Source of the DNA: Spirochaetaceae bacterium
GTDB lineage: Bacteria > Spirochaetota > Spirochaetia > Treponematales > Breznakiellaceae
NCBI GenBank assembly: GCA_031257135.1
Contig: JAIRPH010000097.1
Coordinates: 1 to 6,457 of the forward strand
Direction of reading: 5' to 3'
Length of the DNA: 6,457 bases
Shown: positions 6,349 through 6,457 of the stretch, in pieces
Layout of the letters: every line of letters starts with the position of its first letter
Position numbering within the stretch: position 1 is the stretch's first letter
Notes under the pieces: generated by a model
What the model was told of the DNA's origin: nothing
Databases searched by the model: none
What the model saw: only the letters and a program-made list of their open reading frames with translations
Program-made: the position numbers and the translations under genes

Positions 6349-6360
6349 CTCCGAGAACCG
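6344..6360. repeat. Near-perfect palindrome CGGTTCTC-C-GAGAACCG
   Basis: Eight-base arms (6344-6351 and 6353-6360) are separated by a single C. It shares its left arm with the hairpin at 6327-6348, so the two structures are mutually exclusive. The near-continuous dyad resembles a protein-binding site as much as an RNA hairpin. Confidence 0.65.
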
Positions 6361-6373
6361 ATGTTGACGCTTT

Positions 6374-6393
6374 GAGAACCGCCTTCGGTTCTC
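6374..6393. repeat. Hairpin GAGAACCG-CCTT-CGGTTCTC
   Basis: Perfect eight-base arms (6374-6381 and 6386-6393) flank the loop CCTT. The arms are the same words as in the preceding palindrome but in the opposite order, giving the alternating pattern of the cluster. Confidence 0.7.
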
Positions 6394-6397
6394 CGAA

Positions 6398-6452
6398 ACC
6401 GGATGTTCTCTCAAAAAGACCCGAATTCCGCTCTTTGAGAGAGAACGCCGGT
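6398..6452. repeat. Long imperfect hairpin with a GAATTC-centred loop
   Basis: The outer arms are ACCGG (6398-6402) and CCGGT (6448-6452). The inner arms are GTTCTCTCAAA (6405-6415) and TTTGAGAGAGAAC (6434-6446), the latter with a two-base bulge. The loop (6416-6433) contains the palindrome GAATTC. It is longer than the other units of the cluster and may be a separate type of repeat. Confidence 0.6.
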
Positions 6453-6457
6453 TCTCC

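Larger units (their letters stand above)
6327..6457. repeat. Cluster of palindromic repeats built on a GAGAACCG / CGGTTCTC core (continues past the window)
   Basis: Directly after the operon, at least four inverted repeats lie end to end, all made from variants of GAGAACCG and its complement CGGTTCTC in alternating orientation. CGGTTCTCC occurs at 6344-6352, 6386-6394 and 6449-6457; GAGAACC at 6353-6359 and 6374-6380. ACGCCGGTTCTCC is repeated exactly at 6340-6352 and 6445-6457. This looks like a REP/BIME-type mosaic or small non-autonomous element. No coding region is visible in it. It may also help stabilise the 3' end of the operon mRNA. Confidence 0.75.

Noticed and set aside
6327..6457. 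Start of a CRISPR array
   Set aside because: The repeated words are short, alternate in orientation and are irregularly spaced, and there are no constant-length direct repeats separated by unique spacers.

Overview
The window comes from a bacterium of moderate GC content. It carries one complete five-gene ABC importer operon on the + strand (589-6321). Upstream is the right end of an IS200/IS605-family insertion sequence (1 to about 335), and downstream is a dense cluster of palindromic repeats (6327-6457) that runs off the window edge. All genes read left to right. A Gram-negative host of the spirochaete type, perhaps a gut treponeme, is my best guess from the lipoprotein style, base composition and repeat-rich flanks. 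That is an impression, not a demonstration; no rRNA or marker gene is present.

Left flank: the last 105 codons of a TnpB (OrfB) protein, with its four-cysteine zinc ribbon and final RuvC aspartate, end inside the hairpin that forms the IS right end. A gene-free stretch of about 250 bases follows. It contains a good sigma-70-type promoter (500-529), a leader hairpin (547-562) and a strong ribosome binding site.

Operon: a family 5 solute-binding lipoprotein (612 aa), a DppB-type permease (337 aa), a DppC-type permease (321 aa), a DppD-type ATPase (347 aa) and a short DppF-type ATPase (278 aa). After the first gene the spacing is 35, -1, 3 and -4 bases, so this looks like one transcript encoding one complete importer. 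The layout is that of a peptide/nickel transporter. However, the binding protein and the second ATPase resemble, from memory, the cellobiose/oligosaccharide branch of the family (for example the Thermotoga maritima cellobiose-binding protein). I therefore lean to oligosaccharide import rather than peptide import.

Most notable: the binding-protein gene contains an uninterrupted run of 14 G (685-698) just after the lipoprotein signal peptide. Both wrong frames hit a stop soon afterwards, so a change of one or two G would switch the protein off. This is the classic layout of slipped-strand phase variation, and it would be unusual on a nutrient-uptake protein. The palindrome cluster after the operon is the second item worth following up.
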